In this document: positions 50,601-59,606 of the stretch, in pieces
Layout of the letters: the number at the start of each line of letters is the position of its first letter
Numbering within the stretch: position 1 is the first letter of the stretch
From: Paraburkholderia sp. CNPSo 3274
Lineage (GTDB): Bacteria; Pseudomonadota; Gammaproteobacteria; Burkholderiales; Burkholderiaceae
Assembly: GCF_024206475.1 (NCBI RefSeq)
Contig: NZ_JAMBPR010000037.1
Location: 25,228-89,227, forward strand
DNA length: 64,000 nt
Direction: 5' to 3'
Made by a program: the position numbers and the translations under genes
The notes under the pieces: model-generated
Told to the model about the DNA's origin: nothing
The model's database searches: none
What the model saw: only the letters and a program-made list of their open reading frames with translations

Positions 50601-51455
50601 ATGGGACAAGATTCATCAACACGTTCCACTGGCGGCTTTCGCGTTCCGCTGCCCGAATGGATCCGTGATTATCGGAAGACGTGGATCAAACCCGATATCG
50701 TCGCCGGCGTGTCTGCTGCGGCGGTCGTCCTTCCGAAGGCCATGGCCTACGCGACTGTCGCGGGGCTGCCCGTGCAAGTCGGGCTGTATACGGCCTTCGT
50801 TCCAATGGTGATCTACGCGTTCCTGGGCACATCACGCCCGCTCAGCGTGAGCACCACCGCAACGATCGCGATCCTCACCGCAGCCGCCCTTGCCCGGGTC
50901 GTCCCGGGTGCGGGGGCAGCAGACCTGCTAAGAGCCTCTGCAACGTTGACATTGATGGTCGGTGCGATCCTTGCGATCGCGGGGCTCCTGCGTCTGGGCT
51001 TTGTTGCCAACTTCATCTCCGATCCCGTGTTGACGGGGTTCAAGGCGGGACTCGCGGTTGTCATCGTGCTGGATCAGTTGCCGAAGCTGCTCGGCATTCA
51101 CTTCGCGAAAGGTTCGTTTTTTCACAACGTGCTTGCGATCGTCACGGGTATTCCCCATGCCTCCGGGGCGACAATCGCTGTCGGAGTGATGACAGCCGGT
51201 GCTCTGGTGGCCATCGAGCATTTCTTTCCACGAGCTCCCGCCCCGCTGTTCGCGGTGGCGGGCGGGATCGGCGGCGTAAGCCTGCTCAACCTGCAATTCC
51301 ACGGGGTCGACATTGTCGGCCATGTGCCGACAGGCTTCCCTTCCATCACCATCCCCGACCTTTCTCTTGTCGCGTCGCTCGGGCCGGCTGCCGCGGGCAT
51401 CGCTCTGATGAGCTTTACCGAAACCGTCGCATCGGGGCGAGCGTTCGTTGAGTAG
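50601..51455 (+). pseudogene. SulP-family anion transporter, 3' truncated
   Basis: ATG 50601 gives 284 codons: SulP N-terminus (WIKPDIVAGVSAAAVVLPKA, the AYATVAGLPVQVGLYTAF loop, SVSTTATIAILTAAAL) and FTETVASGRAF in the central region. A full SulP has about 480-570 residues with a C-terminal STAS domain. Here the frame ends VE-stop at 51455, where RIT recombinase sequence takes over. At least five helices and STAS are lost, so transport is not expected. Insertion or deletion at the RIT border explains it. Confidence 0.85.
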
Positions 51456-51458
51456 TCG

Positions 51459-51659
51459 TTGAATATCCAGTCCCCCCATTACGGTCCACACTGCCTGCGA
51501 CATGCCTGCGGAACCCGGTTGGTTACAGAAGGGTTGACCCTCAAGGAGATTGGCGATCATCTTGGACATCGCCGCACCGCGTCGACCCGCACGTATGCAA
51601 AGGTTAATCTGCCCGGTTTGCGTGAAGTGGCAGCCTTCGATTTGGGAGAGCTGGCATGA
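51459..51659 (+). pseudogene. ritA: RIT1 first recombinase, C-terminal fragment
   Basis: About 65 codons: PHCLRHACGTRLVTEGLTLK carries the catalytic H-x-x-R box and HLGHRRTASTRTYAKVNLPG the final His and the nucleophile Tyr. The N-terminal 300 or so residues, including the first catalytic Arg and Lys, are missing; the sequence joins directly to SulP. The TGA overlaps the ATG of the next gene (ATGA), the same coupling as in the second RIT element. Confidence 0.8.
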
Positions 51660-52591
51660 GACTTCAAGAACTCGTCGAGACCTACATCGCGTTCAAGGCT
51701 TCATTGGGGATGCGCTATCGATCACAATCTGCCGTGCTCCGTGCCTATTGCCGCGCCATGGGTGATATAGACATCGAGGACGTCAGGCCGGGCGCAGTCT
51801 TGGCATTTATCACCGGCACTGGACCGGTAACCAATCGCTGGCTGGAATGCTACAGGGTCTTGGATGGCCTTTACCGTTATGCAATTGGACGCGGTTTTGC
51901 AAAGAGGTCTCCGCTCCCTGCGGATACCCCGAGGCATCCACCGCCGTTTGTCCCATACATATATACAGTTGATGAGCTAAAGCGGTTAGTGGCAGCAACT
52001 GAAATACTGCAAACACCGTTGTCTCCAATGTTGGCTCAAACCATGCGTAGCTTACTTCTGCTCCTTTATGGGACAGGAATGCGCATTGGCGAGGCGCTAT
52101 CGATCACCCTGCGGGATGTCGACTTGAAGAGCAGCACAATAACGGTTCGTGATGCTAAGTTCTTTAAGAACCGCGTGATTCCCATCGGCCCAAGGTTGGC
52201 AACCGTTTTGAGCGAATATCTGTCACGTCGTCGTCAGCTCTCCATGCCAGATGGTGACAACTCAGCGTTTCTTGCTACGCGTACTGGCCTTCACCTGAAT
52301 TACAAGCGTGTGAATAAGCTGTTTTGCCGGCTTCGCCGCGCTGCACAGATTCAGCGCGAGTCTACGGCGCGTTACCAGCCTCGTATTCATGACATTCGAC
52401 ACGCCAGTGCGGTTCATCGGGTCATCGCGTGGTATCGCGTCGGCGCCGAGGTACAACGCCTGTTGCCGCAATTGGCCACTTACTTGGAGCATGTTGACTT
52501 GAGGTCCACCCAGCAGTACCTCAGCATGACGCCAGAGCTGCTGCGGGAAGCCAGTTTGCGCTTTGATCGCTACGCGCAATCGGAGGTGTGA
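51656..52591 (+). CDS. ritB: RIT1 second tyrosine recombinase
   Basis: 311 residues. SAM-like N-terminal helices (LVETYIAFKASLGMRY), catalytic GTGMRIGEALSITL (Arg), DAKFFKNRVIPIG (Lys beta-hairpin), HDIRHASAVHRVI (H-x-x-R) and LEHVDLRSTQQYLSM (His and Tyr). The box before Tyr is E-H rather than the common G-H. All five catalytic residues are present, so it may still be active. Overlaps ritA by four bases and ends one base before the next start. Confidence 0.88.
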   Translation: MRLQELVETYIAFKASLGMRYRSQSAVLRAYCRAMGDIDIEDVRPGAVLAFITGTGPVTNRWLECYRVLDGLYRYAIGRGFAKRSPLPADTPRHPPPFVPYIYTVDELKRLVAATEILQTPLSPMLAQTMRSLLLLLYGTGMRIGEALSITLRDVDLKSSTITVRDAKFFKNRVIPIGPRLATVLSEYLSRRRQLSMPDGDNSAFLATRTGLHLNYKRVNKLFCRLRRAAQIQRESTARYQPRIHDIRHASAVHRVIAWYRVGAEVQRLLPQLATYLEHVDLRSTQQYLSMTPELLREASLRFDRYAQSEV

Positions 52592-52592
52592 G

Positions 52593-53586
52593 ATGCGTGA
52601 CAATAACTCGATTGGACCATGGATACGCAGGTTCCTCCTGGAACACGTCGCCACAGAGCGCAATCTCGCGCGCAATACCCAACTCAGTTATCGCGATACG
52701 CTGGTCCTTCTGCTTCCGTTCCTGAGCAAGGCACTGGGGAAGCCAGTCGATCGCCTTTCGATCGATGATCTCTCGCCAGACAGTGTGCGCTCGTTTTTGC
52801 GGTATCTGGAGAAGGAGCGTCGCTGTGGCGGCGCCACGCGTAATCTGCGTTTGGCGACGATCCATTCGCTTGCGAAGTTCATCGGCATGCATAGCCCGGA
52901 GCATGTGGCGTGGTGCGCAGCAATACGTGGCGTTCCCTTCAAGAAGACGGCGTCATCAACTCTGACGTACCTGGACAAGCCGGAAATGGAGGCATTACTG
53001 CACACGCCTGACCTGCAGACGGCATTGGGAATGCGGGACCACGCCTTGTTGCTGTTCCTCTATAACACCGGAGCGAGAGCTGACGAGGCGGCTCATCTGT
53101 CATTGGAAGATATCAAATGGGGAGCACCTCTCCTGCGGTACGCCTGGTCGGCAAGGGTAAGATGCGCTGGTGCCCTATCTGGCCCATACCGCGGACGTTC
53201 TAAAGCCGCTTGTTGCCGGACGCGCGTGCGGAGAATCCGTGTTTCTTAACCGGCTCAATCAACCGCTGACACGGTTTGGTATCTATGCCGTCGTGCGTCG
53301 AACGGTTGCCCAAGCGAGTCAGGCTCTGCCGTCGCTGATGGCGAAGACTATCAGCCCCCATTGCCTGAGGCACACCTGTGCCGTCCATTTGCTTCGTTCG
53401 GGCGTGGACATCAACACCATTCGGGCATGGTTAGGGCATGTCTCCTTGGATACCACCCATATCTATGCGGAGGTCGACCTGGAAATGAAGGCTAAAGCGC
53501 TTGCCCTGTGCGATCTACCGAAGGAGACGAGGACCAGGCCTTGGCACACTGATGCTGGCCTCATGAGTTTCCTGAAAGCCCTCTGA
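52593..53586 (+). pseudogene. ritC: RIT1 third tyrosine recombinase, frameshifted
   Basis: ATG 52593 (MRDNNSIGPWIRRFLLEHVA) leads through LARNTQLSYRDTLVLLLPFL and NTGARADEAAHLSLEDIKWG. Then two shifts occur near 53125 and 53190: VGKGKMRWCP is readable only in a second frame, and HTADVLKPLVAG onward in a third. The C-terminus is good: SPHCLRHTCAVHLLRSGVD and WLGHVSLDTTHIYAEVD with all catalytic residues. The start follows the ritB stop by one base. Confidence 0.82.
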
Positions 53587-53600
53587 CGGTCGATAAGTGG

Positions 53601-53679
53601 ACGAAAGTAATGTTGTCGCGTTTCGAAAGCGGGTGCCGCCAAAATGGCATTCCGTTCGTCGCGGCAACATAAGTTTCGG
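53601..53679. repeat. Imperfect 20-bp inverted repeat after RIT1
   Basis: Arms 53601..53620 (ACGAAAGTAATGTTGTCGCG) and 53660..53679 are complementary at 16 of 20 positions with a 39-nt spacer. It lies 14 bp beyond the ritC stop and directly before IS91 integrase homology resumes, so it is a candidate RIT terminus or crossover site. Confidence 0.5.
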
Positions 53680-53689
53680 CAAAACATTT

Positions 53690-53805
53690 GGCCGCAAGGA
53701 TCGCTACGCGATGCTCTCGCCCGTGCTGCTCGAACGCCTGCGCGTCTGGTGGCGCGTCGCGCGTGCCCAGGGGAAGATGCTCGATGGTGGCTGGCTGTTT
53801 CCGGG
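53690..53805 (+). pseudogene. IS91-associated integrase, internal fragment
   Basis: In frame, GRKDRYAMLSPVLLERLRVW, then WRVARAQGKMLDGGWLFPG: the middle of the tyrosine recombinase that accompanies many IS91-family transposases. The N-terminal part is missing (RIT1 border) and IS256 sequence starts after LFPG. The C-terminal end of the same kind of protein lies at 58068..58154. Confidence 0.72.
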
Positions 53806-54971
53806 GGCCTGTCAGTAATTTCGTGTTCAAGGCATATGATGCTCCCCAGGAGAAAATATGCCTCGCAAACAAAAAACCGCGCCTGCGGACCTGCCGGCGA
53901 TCCCCGCTGAGCTGCTCGAACAATTCGGCAATGGCCCGATGACGGCCGAAGCCATCAATGCTGCGACTCTGGCTCTCAAGAAGGCCTTGATCGAGCGGGC
54001 GCTGAGATGAATCACCATCTGGGCTAACCGTCTGGCGCTGCCAAGCCTGCTACCGTCACCAATCAGCGCAATGGGACGGGCGCCAAGACGGTTCTGACCG
54101 AGGACGGTCCGATCCGCATCGAGGTACCACGCGACCGCGACGGCAGCTTCGAACCGTTGCTGATTCCCAAACACGAACGACGCTTCACGGGCTTCGACGA
54201 CAAGATCGTCGCCCTGCACGCCCGGGGCATGACCGTACGCGAGATTCAGGGCTTCCTGGCCGAACAGTACGGCACCGCGGTCTCGCCCGAGTTCATCAGC
54301 TCGGTGACCGACGAGGTGATGAGCGAAGTCACCGCCTGGCAGGCCCGGCCACTCGAACCGATGTATCCAGTCGTGTTCTTCGACGCGCTGCGCGTCAAGA
54401 TCCGCGAAGATGCCGTCGTACGCAACAAGGCCGTCTATCTTGCTCTGGGCATTCTGCCCGACGGCACGCGCGACATCCTGGGGCTGTGGATCGAGAACAC
54501 CGAGGGCGCGAAGTTCTGGATGAAGGTGTTCAACGATCTGAAGACGCGCGGCGTCAATGACATCCTGATCGCCGTGACCGATGGCCTCAAGGGCATGCCC
54601 GAAGCGCTGGCAGCGGTGTTTCCGGCCACGACGCTGCAAACCTGCATCGTCCACCTGATCCGCAACAGCCTCGATTACGCCAGCTGGAAAGACCGTAAAT
54701 CGCTGGCCGCTGCGATTCGCCCGATCTATACCGCCCCGAGCGCAGAAGCAGCCCAGGCAGAACTGGATGCGTTTGCTCAAGGCCCATGGGGCCAGAAATT
54801 TCCGCCGGTCAGTGCCGCGTGGCGCAGTGCCTGGGATCGCGTGATCCCGTTCTTTGCCTTTCCACCGGCCGTGCGCAAGGTGATCTACACGACGAACGCC
54901 ATCGAGAATATCAACTCGCAGCTACGCAAGATCATCAAGACCCGGGGGCACTTCCCCAGCGACGCGGGCTA
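53804..54971 (+). mobile_element. IS256-family insertion sequence, 3' truncated
   Basis: The probable left end is near GGCCTGTCAGTAATTTCG at 53806, inside the IS91 integrase. The transposase frame follows 50 bp later. The right part is replaced at about 54966-54971 by RIT2 sequence on the opposite strand. No right inverted repeat was found. Confidence 0.7.
53858..54971 (+). pseudogene. IS256-family (Mutator) transposase, broken
   Basis: ATG 53858 (MPRKQKTAPADLPAIPAELL) with CCAGGAG upstream. After KKALIERAL a short deletion shifts the frame into a stop; EMNHHLG is followed by TAA where Tyr is usual, then homology is continuous from PATVTNQRNGTGAKTVLTED to TTNAIENINSQLRKIIKTRG and HFPSDAG. 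DDE residues: Asp in VVFFDALRVKIR, Asp in AVTDGLKGMPE, Glu in TNAIENINS. The last 60 or so residues are missing at the RIT2 junction. Inactive on three counts. Confidence 0.87.
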
Positions 54972-55738
54972 ACGCGCTTGTTCTTCAGCGAAGGGCATCT
55001 GTCTTCTGCCGCCACGACATACTTGCGAAGCAGGTAGTGCATGCCGTGTGCGCTCAGACGGCCCCCACGTGCATTTGGGAACAGTGGCTGATTCTCGGCC
55101 CGCGGCGGCTCCTGAACCCACGCGTCCAAGACAGCACGAGTGTTCTTGCTCAACGGCGTGCAACGCTCCTTGCGCCCCTTACCGAATACGCGGACATGTG
55201 CGCCAGCGCCTATGTGCAGGTCCTCGCGCCGAAGACCGGTCAGCTCAGACAGGCGCAACCCCGTCTGAACCGCGAGCAGCAACAGGGCGTGATCGCGACG
55301 ACCTGACCAGGTGTGTTGGTCAGGCGCGGCCAGCAATGCATCGACCTCCTGTCGGCTCAGGAAGGGGACCAATGCGCGGCCAAACCGTTTCGCCGGGATG
55401 GCCAGCACTCGCTGGATTTGGGCAGCGTGTGACGGCATCTCGAAGGCCGCATACCGGAAGAACGAATGCACTGCAGTCAGACGCAAGTTTCGCGTTCGTG
55501 CTGTGACCCCACGCACCTGCTCCTGTTCATTGAGGAAGTCCATGACCAGCGGCGCGTCAATGTCCTCCAGGGCCAGCGTTGATGGCGCTTTATGCAGACT
55601 TCGCTGTACAAACTCCAGCAGCAAGCGGAATGTGTCGCGGTACGAAGCAATTGTGTGAATGCTGGCTTGACGCTGGTGCATCAGGCGCTGGATGAAGAAC
55701 TTCTCCAGCAAGGTGGCGAAGCTGGGTTCCCTCGTCAT
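54968..55738 (-). pseudogene. ritC: RIT2 third tyrosine recombinase, 3' truncated
   Basis: ATG 55738 (MTREPSFATLLEKFFIQRLM) through SYRDTFRLLLEFVQRSLHKA, TARTRNLRLTAVHSFFRYAA, TGLRLSELTGLRREDLHIGA (Arg), VFGKGRKERCTPL (Lys) to CPSLKNKRVSP. The next residues should be H-x-x-R-H, but the sequence switches to IS256 DNA (RRWGSAP). So the second half of the catalytic domain, with His, Arg, His and Tyr, is gone. ATG overlaps the ritB stop by four bases. Confidence 0.85.
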
Positions 55739-56673
55739 GATGTCTCTCCCCAACGGCGTTCCAGGCGAGCTATCGCTTGTGCCATCAATTCGGGCGAGCC
55801 GCTCAGATACCAGTATGTGCCGGCCACGTAGATGTGCCCAAGATAGGTCGACAGCACCGGCAACAAGCGCCATGCGTCCTGTCCCGACTGATACCAATGT
55901 GTCAGCACTTCAACGGCGAAGCGATGCCGGAAGTCATGTAGCCGCGGCCCCTTGCTTGCGCCTTCGGCACGCAGTCCCGTTTGCCGCGACAGCGCATAGA
56001 ACGTCCGATGAACGCGGCCCATGTCGAGTCGGGTTCCGCGATTCGTGACGAAGACATAGGACGAGACCTGGCGACCGAGGAACTGCTGGCGGCGTTTGAG
56101 GTAGTCAGCCATGACGGTACAGGTGGTCGGATGAATGGGGACCAGGCGCGACCGACCGAGCTTGGTACCGCGAATCATCAGCACGGCCTCTTCAAGGTCC
56201 ACGTCACCAAGCTCCAGGTTCAGCGCCTCGCTAATACGCAGGCCGGTGACGCTGAGCAAGCCGATGAGGCAATGGAACACCGAGGGCCGCAGCGGCGTCG
56301 ACGGCCAGGCAACCGGCAATACCAATGCCGCTTCCAGCAAGCGCTGTACTTCCGCTTCTGTGTATAAGTAAGGTCTGGCCCGAGTAGACCGATGGGGCAA
56401 GAGGCCGACCGGCGGAATTTCCGTGCGGCTGTCGGTGGCACTGCGGTGGCGGGCAAAGCCGCGCACGAAACAAAGGCGCCTGGCCCATTCAGCAGGTTGA
56501 ACCGACGGATGTTGCGCCCACTCCAGAGCGAGACCGGTGCTGATATGCTCGGCTTGCCGCGTCTCCATGAAACTGACGAATCGGGGCAACAACAAGCCGG
56601 CATCGTGCATCTTGAAGCCCAGGCTGCGGCGCAGTTCAAGGTACCCCTGGAGTGCCTCGCGAAGTGTGTTCAT
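55735..56673 (-). CDS. ritB: RIT2 second tyrosine recombinase
   Basis: 312 residues. LREALQGYLELRRSLGFKMH starts the core-binding domain. Catalytic motifs: VTGLRISEALNLEL (Arg), RGTKLGRSRLVPI (Lys), LHDFRHRFAVEVL (H-x-x-R), YLGHIYVAGTYWYL (His and Tyr). All are present, so the protein could be active. Overlaps ritA and ritC by ATGA on both sides, a layout that ensures coordinated translation of the three recombinases. Confidence 0.9.
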   Translation of the reverse strand: MNTLREALQGYLELRRSLGFKMHDAGLLLPRFVSFMETRQAEHISTGLALEWAQHPSVQPAEWARRLCFVRGFARHRSATDSRTEIPPVGLLPHRSTRARPYLYTEAEVQRLLEAALVLPVAWPSTPLRPSVFHCLIGLLSVTGLRISEALNLELGDVDLEEAVLMIRGTKLGRSRLVPIHPTTCTVMADYLKRRQQFLGRQVSSYVFVTNRGTRLDMGRVHRTFYALSRQTGLRAEGASKGPRLHDFRHRFAVEVLTHWYQSGQDAWRLLPVLSTYLGHIYVAGTYWYLSGSPELMAQAIARLERRWGETS

Positions 56674-57917
56674 CGCACACCTCCTGGCCAGGCCATGGCT
56701 AACGTTCGGAGTTTGCAGAGATCGACCTTCGCATAAAGGCTGGTGGACTGCGGGCTACGATGACGAAGCACCCGTCCGATCTCAGGCAGCGACGCGCCGA
56801 GCTGTAACATGCGAACAGCCAAGGCGTGCCGGAACTGGTGAGAGCCATGGTGTGGCGCGTCGACCTGCGCACGATTGAGCGCGTGGCTCACAATCGTGCC
56901 GATCCCGTCAGAACCTTCCATCAGCCCGCGTATCGGCGCTACGGATCGAAGGAAGAGATGCCGGTCTGGACTCGTTGGACGCCCATGCCTGAGATAGGCG
57001 GCGATCGCCTCGCCCACATCGGCGGTCAATGGCAGGAAACTCTCCCGTCCGCCCTTGCCACACACACGCAATTGAGCGCGGTCCCAGTCGACGTCGTCCA
57101 GCGTCAGCCTGACGATCTCGCAGGCTCGCAGCCCCAGTCGTGCCAGAATCAATAGCACGGCGCGATCGCGTCGCCCCACCGGAGTCTGACGGTCGCAACT
57201 GTCAATTGCGCGATGTGCGTGTTCGGCCGAGATGGCCCGTGGGATTTGGGGCGTACTCGTCCAACCCGCCACCGCGGGCACGCTCAAGGCGAGCCCTGCC
57301 GTGACTTCTCCACGGAACTGGGCGTAACGAAGGAAAGACCTCAATGCCGTGACAACGGTCTTAAGCGCAGCTGGCCGCATGCGCTTTGCCTCGCTCTGAA
57401 TGAAGGCATATGCGTCGGTCGCGCGAACGTCACGCAGACAGACATCTCCATGACCGAAACGCCACACCAGGAATTTGCGGGCCATCCGCGCGTAGGACTC
57501 GATGGTCACAACGGCTAACCCCTGATCGCGCCGTAAGGACTGCAAAAATTCCTCGACAACCCCGTCAGCGGCGATAGCGTGGGCTGGAGGAGGCGGACAC
57601 ACTCCCCGGTCACGCAAGTACCGTATCAACAGTTCTAACGCGTGCAGCTCACGGCGTCGCGTCTCGAAGCGTCGCGATCGATGCCGCAAACGGAAGCGCT
57701 GATACCGTGCGATGTCGTCGTCCTTCAGGGTATGAAAGGAAATGCAGTGACCCTCGCACCAGCGCTCAAATGCAAGTGCGTGCTGTGCCAGTTGGTATAC
57801 GTAGCTGAGCGCGTATTGCTGCTTGATCAACGAGTCAACGAACCCGACAAGGGGTTCTCCCGTTGCGCTTCGGACAGCGCGGACCAGCGCGTCCGCGTTC
57901 TCGTAAGAATGTTCCAC
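56670..57917 (-). CDS. ritA: RIT2 first tyrosine recombinase
   Basis: 415 residues, longer than the other two because of an extra N-terminal domain (about 1-110: IKQQYALSYVYQLAQHALAF, ARYQRFRLRHRSRRFETRRR). Core-binding domain about 120-220, catalytic domain 230-405 with GLRACEIVRLTLDD (Arg), VCGKGGRESFLPL (Lys), HGSHQFRHALAVRM (H-x-x-R) and LRHRSPQSTSLYAKV (His and Tyr). Near-perfect for activity. The start has GGAGAAG upstream. It is the first gene of RIT2. Confidence 0.9.
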   Translation of the reverse strand: MEHSYENADALVRAVRSATGEPLVGFVDSLIKQQYALSYVYQLAQHALAFERWCEGHCISFHTLKDDDIARYQRFRLRHRSRRFETRRRELHALELLIRYLRDRGVCPPPPAHAIAADGVVEEFLQSLRRDQGLAVVTIESYARMARKFLVWRFGHGDVCLRDVRATDAYAFIQSEAKRMRPAALKTVVTALRSFLRYAQFRGEVTAGLALSVPAVAGWTSTPQIPRAISAEHAHRAIDSCDRQTPVGRRDRAVLLILARLGLRACEIVRLTLDDVDWDRAQLRVCGKGGRESFLPLTADVGEAIAAYLRHGRPTSPDRHLFLRSVAPIRGLMEGSDGIGTIVSHALNRAQVDAPHHGSHQFRHALAVRMLQLGASLPEIGRVLRHRSPQSTSLYAKVDLCKLRTLAMAWPGGVR

Positions 57918-58013
57918 GAGCTTCTCCTTCTAGGCAAAGTGCCCACACGGGAGAATGCCAATGTCTAGCGCCGACGCCGCAAATCCACCACGGGTTGACG
58001 CTCCCACCAATCA

Positions 58014-58041
58014 CGGGACATAGTTCAGCGCGGGACATAGT
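58014..58041. repeat. Direct repeat CGGGACATAGT x2 at RIT2 end
   Basis: CGGGACATAGT occurs at 58014..58024 and 58031..58041, 17 bp apart and directly beside the palindrome. They may be recombinase-binding core sites at the RIT terminus. Confidence 0.45.
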
Positions 58042-58072
58042 CGAGCCTATTGCCTGCAGGCAATAGGCTCGA
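58041..58072. repeat. Perfect 32-bp palindrome at the RIT2 border
   Basis: Each 16-bp arm is TCGAGCCTATTGCCTG (plus strand) and its exact complement, with no spacer. The right arm overlaps the first codons (CTCGA) of the IS91 integrase 3' fragment. It lies 124 bp before the ritA start, where the element end is expected. Confidence 0.85.
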
Positions 58073-58154
58073 GACGACTGCGCTTTACGCGCAAGTAGCC
58101 ACCGACCTGCTGCGCGAAGTCACCAGTCCACTGGAGCTCCTGCCCTCCGAATAG
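58068..58154 (+). pseudogene. IS91-associated integrase, C-terminal fragment
   Basis: In frame to the stop at 58154: LETTALYAQVATDLLREVTS then PLELLPSE. TTALY holds the nucleophile Tyr of the accessory tyrosine recombinase. Together with 53690..53805 it shows that one integrase gene was split by nested RIT/IS256 insertions. Confidence 0.75.
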
Positions 58155-58175
58155 ACTGGCCCCGCAGGACGTCCC

Positions 58176-58934
58176 GTGCTTGAGGTCGCGGACATCTTCC
58201 GCGCCCGCGGGCCAGCATGGCGAAACACGGTACGGCTGAGCCTGGGGCAGCTGAAGGTCATGTCGGCCATCGAACAGTGCCGTAGCGCGGCGCTGGGCGG
58301 GCATGTGCTGCGCTGTTCAGGCTGCGCAAGGACAGAGGTGTCCTTCAACTCGTGCCGGGACCGGCATTGCCCGAAGTGCCAGGCCAGCGCCGCACACCGC
58401 TGGCTGGAGGCACGCCAGGCCGATCTGCTACCCGTCGAATACTTCCACGTCGTCTTCACGCTGCCGGCGCCCGTCAGTGCGATCGCCTGGTACAACAAAC
58501 GGATCATCTACGGCCTGCTGCTCGACATCGCCGCCGACACGCTGCGCACGATCGCCGCAGATCCCAGACACCTCGGCGCCCAGATTGGTGCCACGCTCGT
58601 ACTTCACACCTGGGGCTCAGCACTCACGCATCATCCACACGTGCACGGCATCGTACCTGGCGGCGGACTCTCGCCCGATGGCGAGCGCTGGATTGCGTGC
58701 CGGCCCGGCTTTTTCCTGCCCGTACGCGTGCTCTCACGCCTGTTCCGCCGGCGCTTCCTCGAAGCGCTCGAAGTGGCCCACCGGCATGGCCAGCTGCAGT
58801 TCTTCGGCGAGTACACCGGGCTCGCTGAGCCCGCCGCCTTTGGCCGATGGCTTGCGCCGCTGCGTACCTGCGAATGGGTGGTCTACGCCAAGCGCCCGTG
58901 GCGAAGCGGTGCAGTCGTGCAAGCGCGATGGTGA
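58176..58934 (+). pseudogene. IS91-family transposase, 3' truncated
   Basis: GTG 58176 (LEVADIFRARGPAWRN) leads into the zinc-binding N-terminus HVLRCSGCARTEVSFNSCRD and RHCPKCQASAAHRW (Cys/His ligands), then the HUH-type rolling-circle domain: VFTLPAPVSAIAWYNKRIIY, SALTHHPHVHGIVPGGGLSP (H-x-H). The nucleophile Tyr region expected after WVVYAKRP is missing: homology stops at about 58893 and the frame ends at 58934. No terIS/oriIS end was identified. Confidence 0.82.
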
Positions 58935-59035
58935 ACCGAGCACGCGAGGCAGGTCGCGAAGTGATATGCGCAAACGTCCGCCCGTGGGCCGTGGATCGCG
59001 TTCGGGTTGGTCGTCGCCAGTTCGGTCGCTCAGTA

Positions 59036-59572
59036 CGTGCTCAACGGCTCAACGTGTACCTGCCGGTGTCCGCACCGTTCATCGTGCTCATGGTCACCGG
59101 AACACTGCGCATGATCCTGATTCCCCTGTTCGGACTGCTGTCCGATCGCATCGGGCGCAAACCGGTGATGGGCGCCGCGATGGCCCTTTACGTGCTGTGC
59201 ATCTATCCGCTGTTCCTTTGGCTTGTCGCGGCACCAGGCCTGCCGAGACTGCTCGCGACCGAGGTCGTGTTCGCCGTGCTGATGGCCGCGGCGCTGGGCC
59301 CTGCGTCCACCGCGCTGGCCGAGCTGTTTCCCGCGCAGGTCCGCGCCACTGGCCTGTCGATTTCCTACAACGTCGCCACCACGCTGTTCGGCGGTTTCTC
59401 TCCCTTTCTCGTCACTTGGCTGATCAGCGCAACCGGCGACAAGATGATGCCGGCCTACTTCGTGACGGCGGCCATGATTGTCGGCCTCGTCGCGTTGTGG
59501 CCAATGCCAGACCTGGCGCGCCGTGCGACCGGCGTACGCTTTGGCACGGGCAACGGCACGACGTCGCGTTGA
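59036..59572 (+). pseudogene. MFS transporter (metabolite:H+ symporter type), C-terminal half
   Basis: RAQRLNVYLPVSAPFIVLMV, LFGLLSDRIGRKPVMGAAMA (the MFS G-x-L-x-D-R-x-G-R-K loop), LAELFPAQVRATGLSISYNV and FGGFSPFLVTWLISATGD: the last six helices of an MHS-type carrier. The N-terminal half is absent, replaced by 140 bp of unrelated sequence after the IS91 transposase, so the IS91 insertion or a deletion removed it. No start with a ribosome site. Confidence 0.75.
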
Positions 59573-59606
59573 ATTTGGCCTTCTGATTTCATTTCGGATA
59601 CCTACG

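Larger units (their letters stand above)
51456..53679 (+). mobile_element. RIT element 1 (5'-truncated recombinase-in-trio)
   Basis: Three consecutive tyrosine recombinase genes on the plus strand, the first only a C-terminal piece, the third frameshifted. RitA/RitB overlap by ATGA. The 3' side ends in an imperfect inverted repeat at 53601..53679, a candidate element end. The 5' border cuts the SulP gene. Confidence 0.75.
54966..58072 (-). mobile_element. RIT element 2 (3'-truncated recombinase-in-trio)
   Basis: Three overlapping tyrosine recombinase genes on the minus strand in the order 415, 312 and about 257 residues (third cut). Both internal overlaps are ATGA. The 5' side ends at a 32-bp perfect palindrome (58041..58072) abutting the split IS91 integrase. 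Opposite in orientation to RIT1. Confidence 0.82.

Noticed and set aside
58847..59035. N-terminal half of the MFS carrier
   Set aside because: This part of the frame is the shadow of the IS91 transposase end and has no membrane helices.
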